64,000 nt of DNA, taken from NCBI GenBank assembly GCA_036971615.1, contig JAYKKR010000007.1:1178001-1242000 (forward strand), read 5' to 3'. Positions 58,834 to 64,000 of this stretch are shown here, one piece after another; the stretch's first letter is position 1; the number at the start of each line of letters is the position of its first letter. Made by a program: the position numbers and the translations under genes. The notes under the pieces were generated by a model, which searched no databases, had not been told where the DNA came from, and worked only from the letters and a program-made list of their open reading frames with translations. This DNA is from Amyloporia xantha (Eukaryota; Basidiomycota; Agaricomycetes; Polyporales; Adustoporiaceae).

Positions 58834-61251
58834 TCAGTGATCGTCCATACTTCCTGCTATTGCGCTCCATTCAAGGACGCCGCTCCAAGACCTCCACATC
58901 CTGTCCAGCACGCGTAGCTTCTCTGCGCGTCCCAAAGCCGGATCTTCTAGATCTGCTACGTCCTCCAGGAAGCCCTCACGAAGACGCGAACCTGCAGGCA
59001 GATAGTTCTCTGCGTACGTTCGCAGGTGACTTACTGAGAGCAAAAGCAAGCCAGATGTCAACGGTGGGATGGAAGGTGATTGTTTTAGCGATGTGCTTGT
59101 ATTGCCGTGCTGTGACTTCGGTTGTGCAATGAGGAGACGTTCGATGCGTCTAGATTCAATTTTGAGAGATGCGTGAGTAAAAGAACACCGGAGAATCGGT
59201 CTGCTGATGTCGAGCTTACCGCATTATAAGCCACATGCTTGTCTTCCTATGCTTTCCGCCGTATCGCCCTCGTCCTCTCCCTCCAGTCCATACACTTCTC
59301 AAATATCGGCCGAAAGCATACACTATCACAAGTGCAGGTGCTACACCCACAAAGGCGAACGTCAGCTCTTGAGACTTCAACAGCTTGTCGATACCGGCGA
59401 GTGCTTGGTCGAGATCCACCTGTCAGCGGCGTACGGGCGCTATCAGTTCGATCCGCTATATATACTCATATCAAAATAGATGGCGGACCTTGGCCTTTTG
59501 AGCCTGTATTAACAACGTCCTTAGGAGTGTACCGCCTGCAGCTGACTTCAAAGGACTTTTGATGTTCTCTTCGTATATCTGCATCACAGGCGTCAGATCT
59601 CCCAGCCGGATTTGCCTTGAGAGCGCCTCCATTTGGGCAGAATCGTAATGCAACTTCTCCTGCATAAGTGACAGTACCATGCGCTCCAAGGACTACATAT
59701 AAACTCTGTTAGGTTTGAATACCTGGTATGCAAAAGAATGACTCACGTCCAGGTCTGCTTTGACACTTTCCCGAGTAATAATTACGCTATCGTCTCCTCC
59801 AGTACGAACAGTCTTTACGACTTCTCTCAGTGGTTCCAACAACCAGTCTTCCCAAAATCCACGCATAGTTTGCCATGCCTCAACAGCTATTTCGTGCAGA
59901 GAAGCCCTCGACGCGTAAGCAGTTCGCACCAAATAGAGTGTCAGTGGTGGGATCAAGACTAGTCGCGGCCACAGAAGAGTAAGACGCGAAGGGCGTGCCA
60001 AGTCACGCGCTTGGATCTCTGATACGTAGACAGACGTGTCGGACGGCGTCAGTCGTTCTGCTACCATTTGCAAAGACTCCACAGCACTCTGTTCTGCGAC
60101 GATGCTGTTTGGAGATGATCTGGTACCTTGGACGACGCACTGCAGACTGCCCGCGAATTCTGCCAGGACGGCTATACCCCGTTCCGTCGAGTCCTCTTCC
60201 AGGGCTGACGCGAGCAGGTCGCGCATCTCCGCCAACGTACCCAAAGTCTCGGCCTTCTCGTCCCGGAGCCGCTTCAATTCTGCCTGCTTGTATCTACATT
60301 CTCCCTTCGTGAGCTCCAGCGGCAGGGATACTACTGTGACAAATCCACGCATGACGCCTGCGAGAGACGATAGAAACGCATGGCAAGCGGATTCGAGACT
60401 CTTCCGTGGTGAAGACGCGAAAGCGGACGAGGACGGGAAATGGCCCGCGGAGAGCGCAATGCTGTACGGCTGAGCGCGGAGATGGGGGAACAGGGCTACC
60501 GTGAGCGTATTTGGGCGAAGAACACCGTTAGAGGGGAACAGTTTGCGGAGAGATGTCGGTGTGAATATGGATGGATGAATGGGCAAATTGCGTGTCCGGA
60601 GAGTGGATAAAATAGTATGTGCTAGGTTGAGAAGACGGGACGGCAAAGCTGGAGATATGATATGTCAGCGATGCTCTTGATGTTATGTCAGGAAGAAAAA
60701 TTGAGACAGCTTGAAGAAATGCTTTATCATATACTTCGGGCTCGTATTTTCATAGTTCGAGACGAAATATGCCAGCATTCGGGGCATACACAGATTCATG
60801 AGCCTCAAATATGAGAAGATCTACTACATAGGGCAACGAGTTAATGAAAACACGCACTCTGTATGAGATAAAGAGCCGTATTGCCAGTAGACCGTTCGAC
60901 ATCGGTCCACCATTCAAGCTCATCCTCCATTTGCCGCGCCTCGCCAAGAAATGTGTCCAAAGCCTTCCCATAGACATCAACAGCTATCCTGCTGACGACC
61001 GATTTCTGTAATGCTGCCTCTTCCTCGTCCGTTCCTGATAGACTCGTCCCCTCAGGCGTTACGTTTCGCAGCGTTTCTAGATATCTTTGAGATTCCGACA
61101 GAGAAGCATTCTGGTTGAGGCTCAGAAAGAGGGTGCGTAACGTCTCTTTTGTAGGACTTTCGGGTTTCCCTGGCGTGCCTGGAGGGGTGTTGACTGGCGG
61201 AGTGATTCTTACGAACAAGTCGTGGGTTAAGTGAGAGACGAAGGTCGACAT
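58834..61251 (-). CDS. NCA2: Nca2, mitochondrial outer-membrane regulator of ATP synthase expression
   Basis: In yeast Nca2 acts with Nca3 in expression of mitochondrial ATP6/ATP8. The ATG at 61251 gives MSTFVSHLTHDLFVRITPP and EWWTDVERSTGNTALYLIQ. An intron joins it to LPSRLLNLAHTILSTLRT (~60,640). The body contains LTKGECRYKQAELKRLRDEK, a membrane-like segment WPRLVLIPPLTLYLVRTAYA, EIAVEAWQTMRGFWEDWLLE and PLREVVKTVRTGG, the Nca2 signature region. The next exons read LERMVLSLMQEKLHYDSAQM and LLRTLLIQAQKAKVDLDQAL, a second membrane segment FAFVGVAPALVIVYAFGRYL, and the end LLLLSVSHLRTYAENYLPAG, LREGFLEDVADLEDP and LRVLDRMWRSWSG, stopping at 58834. Confidence 0.92.
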
Positions 61252-62266
61252 AGCCCCGAGTGTCAGCGCATTGGTCGTCTTAATATGAAAGGTTTAACGG
61301 CAGAGGAACGAGCGAATCAATAGAAATACTGGGATGGAGGACTCTGGATCTGCAGTTACTTGTGGTGAACGGCTTTCTCGCAGTCCTTGCTCGACCACCA
61401 ACAGTGGGCTGCCAGACCCATATTAGGCAGGTGAGTAGGTTCATGATTAGACCCTGTGTTGGTTTAATTTTCAGAACCAGAATTGAAGCGCGACGCATGT
61501 CTTCAAACTACCAGCTGCAGTATTCATGATGTTTGTGATAAATTTTTCCATACTATGCGTACTTCAGGTCGATATTGAGACCATGACAGCCCCCAACAGA
61601 TTATCCTGGGTCTTTTATATTAACATTGGTCTGCTCCCAGCCTTCCTCGTCCATTTCGACAGAACTCCTTTGTTCAAGTCAGTAAAGAAGGACCTATAAA
61701 TGTATTTCATGCAAGAAAATCTTATGCTCCCGACGATTATATAGATACCTAGAGTTTAGATGAATACATAGCATGATAATGGTAGTCTTCAATCGGCCAT
61801 TAAGAAGCTCCAAATGATAGGGCGCAGGATCTCATTGGCCTGTAAACCAGCTTGGTCCATGGGCACATACAAGTTATATAATGTGCTGTTAAGATAGTGT
61901 CAAAGTCAAGTCGGATATGTCCTCAAGTGAAATGCAAACACAGCTGAGTCAAGTCGCCACACATGATTATTGATGGTAATGCAAAGTCATAATCCATAGA
62001 TGAGTCAATACAGACTAGACTTTATGATTGATGAGGAGCCTGATTTTTTCCTGACCTAAGTAGTCCTTGAAATTTCGAAATGGCGGGCACAACCAAAAGC
62101 GCTTGCGATCATCCCATTTGCCTTAAATGGTAATTGGCGCTTACTGAGCCGCTCCGCTGCTGAGTCGCTCCGCCAACCTCAGGTCGTTCACTACTTCCAT
62201 CAACGACGGAGGCGTCGACAATACTTAGCCCACCTCATTCCTAGTCCTATTGTCCAATATTGCACC
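61252..62266. promoter_or_regulatory. Divergent interval NCA2 / PRP6
   Basis: About 1 kb between two start codons, AT-rich at 61,680-62,050 without coding potential. A pyrimidine-rich leader precedes the PRP6 ATG. Confidence 0.4.
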
Positions 62267-64000
62267 ATGGCTGCCAACAAAACAAATAAACTTGCTTTCC
62301 TCTCCATGCCCGCGCCGGCTTCTTATGTTGCTGGTCTTGGGCGAGGGTATGTTATCCATCTCTCTGAAATATGCATATGCTAACTAGTCCTCTATATCAG
62401 TGCATCTGGATTCACTACACGATCCGATATTGGTCCCGCACGAGAAGGACCTTCTGCGGAAGTCGTTGCGTGAGTAGTCTTGGTATAAGCATAAGATAAT
62501 TACTGAAACACTCGGACACAGCGAGGCGCAAGCGCGGAGAGGCGAAGAGCCGGAATTTGATCCTGACCAGTTCCAAGACCCGGACAACGAAGTTGGTCTC
62601 TTTGCAGGGACAACATATGAGGCCGATGATGAGGAAGCGGATAGGATATACGAACAAGTCGATCAGAATATGGATGCAAGGAGGCGGGCTCGCAGGTTCG
62701 TTCTTTCGGTCAGTATCTCTCTGTACCTTTCTCAATGGCATCAATTCTGTATATCATACACTCAGGGAAGCCTTGGAGAACGCAGAACTCGCGAAGCATC
62801 GTGCGGAGCGCCCGAAGATTCAGCAGCAGTTCGCCGACCTAAAGCGTGGGCTTTCCGTCGTAACTGACGAAGAATGGGAGAATATTCCTGAGGTGGGCAA
62901 TCTTACGCGCAAAAAGCGTAAAAGGGACGAGAGGTCATTCGTTGTACCCGACAGCGTGATGATCGGAGACAGATCTAAGACCGAGTACGAAAATTCGCTA
63001 GATACCAGGCAACAAGCGGTACGTCTCTTACTATCTCGTTACTGGCTGTTCTGATACTGACGGACTTAGGCTGGCGGCTTCGAGACTCCTGCTGACAGCG
63101 GTACACTTACAAATTTCGTCGAAATGGGTCAAGCCCGTGATAAGATTTTGTCTTTGAAGCTCGATCAGGTTGGCTCTTATTCTAATCCGTACTTCAATGA
63201 CGCTAAGAAATTATTTAGGTCTCCGGCACTTCCACGTCGTCCGGCTTGTCAACATCCATTGACCCCAAGGGTTACCTGACCTCGCTTGACAGCGTCATTC
63301 TCAAGACTGATGCTGAAATTGGTGATATTAAGAGGGCTCGAATGCTTTTCGATTCACTGGTCAAATCAAACCCGAAGCATGCCCCAGGTTGGATAGCGGC
63401 CGCCTGCCTTGAAGAGCACGCAGGCAGAATGGTGGCAGCCCGAAAGATCATCAAGGCCGGTTGTGAACAGTGTCCAAAGAACGAAGACGTGTGGCTCGAG
63501 GCGGCTAGGTTACATGTAAGTTCTCCATGTAGTGTATTGATTCCGGACGGCTGACACCCTTTCTCTAGAATAATGATGATGGAAAAGTAATCTTAGCGAA
63601 TGCTGTCCAACACGTCGGGCAAAGCGTCAGAATTTGGATGGCTGCTGCAGATTTAGAACATGATGTGAAGGCCAAGAAGCGGGTTCTCCGGAAAGGTATG
63701 TTTTCTTCATATCAGATCAGTTGTGCACGACCTGACAAGAGTGCCAGCTCTCGAACACATTCCAAATTCAGTACGTCTATGGAAAGAAACCGTGAACTTG
63801 GAGTCCTCTCCCGTCGACGCGCGTATTATCCTGTCTCGGGCGGTCGAAGTCATCCCGCTATCTGTAGAACTTTGGCTCGCACTTGCACGTCTCGAAACAC
63901 CTGAGAAGGCCAAGGCCGTCCTCAACAAGGCCCGCAAAGCCGTACCCACCAGCCATGAGATTTGGATTGCCGCAGGCAGGTTGCTGGAGCAGGAAGTATA
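62267..64000 (+). CDS. PRP6: Pre-mRNA splicing factor Prp6/PRPF6 (3' partial)
   Basis: A scaffold of the U4/U6.U5 tri-snRNP. The ATG at 62267 gives [20 protein letters not shown] and VAGLGRG joined to [17 protein letters not shown], the PRP1 N-terminal motif. It continues with [60 protein letters not shown] and [20 protein letters not shown]-like repeats begin with [40 protein letters not shown] and [17 protein letters not shown], and continue to the right edge ([19 protein letters not shown]). The rest of the repeats lies outside the window. Confidence 0.95.

Overview
The window looks like nuclear DNA of a basidiomycete fungus, most likely an Agaricomycete (mushroom or wood-decay type). The genes are densely packed on both strands and most are cut by many introns of about 45-60 bp with GT..AG borders. 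The conserved genes give clean best-fit reading to fungal families, and two F-box proteins of mushroom-typical architecture are present. I found no transposon, CRISPR array, rRNA or intact tRNA. Most proteins had to be assembled by joining exons by eye; gene spans run from the start codon to the stop codon and include introns.

Layout, left to right. 1-3.3 kb: 3' part of a Ras guanine-nucleotide exchange factor (+). 3.6-5.2 kb: F-box/WD40-like protein (-), divergent from 5.6-8.3 kb: mitochondrial Rho GTPase GEM1/Miro (+). 8.7-10.4 kb: von Willebrand A-domain protein (+). 10.7-11.9 kb: GPATCH4/Tma23-like nucleolar protein (-), divergent from 12.1-13.4 kb: CDC123 (+). 13.7-14.9 kb: a poorly resolved chromodomain-like plus Spt5/KOW-like gene (-). 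15.3-18.4 kb: dipeptidyl-peptidase V (-), divergent from 18.9-20.5 kb: proteasome ATPase RPT5 (+). 21.5-22.1 kb: small secreted protein (+). 22.8-23.8 kb: damaged alpha/beta hydrolase (+). 24.3 kb: tRNA-like A/B-box remnant. 25.1-25.8 kb: EAF6 (+). 26-26.8 kb: RRP40 (-). 27.5-28.8 kb: VAP/SCS2 (-). 29.2-34.5 kb: full-length ABCB multidrug transporter (-). 34.5-37.6 kb: long gene-poor interval. 37.6-39.6 kb: YPK1/SGK-type AGC kinase (+). 40.1-41.3 kb: split G-patch protein (-). 41.7-43.7 kb: F-box/LRR protein (-). 44.5-45.8 kb: PQ-loop transporter (-), divergent from 46.1-47.4 kb: prohibitin PHB2 (+). 47.6-51.9 kb: meiotic MutS homologue MSH5 (+). 52.1-53.6 kb: mitochondrial phosphate carrier (-). 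54.9-55.9 kb: short-chain dehydrogenase (-). 57.1-58.2 kb: SH3-domain acidic-tail protein (-). 58.8-61.3 kb: NCA2 (-). 62.3-64 kb: 5' part of splicing factor PRP6 (+).

The genes are mainly housekeeping and do not form an obvious pathway cluster. Four encode mitochondrial proteins (GEM1, PHB2, phosphate carrier, NCA2), several act in RNA or chromatin processes (RRP40, EAF6, PRP6, two G-patch proteins, the KOW-like gene), and two belong to nutrient/Ras-TORC2 signalling (RasGEF, YPK1). I found no convincing new multi-gene system. The observations most worth a second look are the chromo/KOW-like gene, the alpha/beta hydrolase that has lost its catalytic residues, two consecutive microexons in the phosphate carrier gene, an MluI-box array in front of MSH5, the split G-patch protein, and the unusual RPT5 C-terminus.
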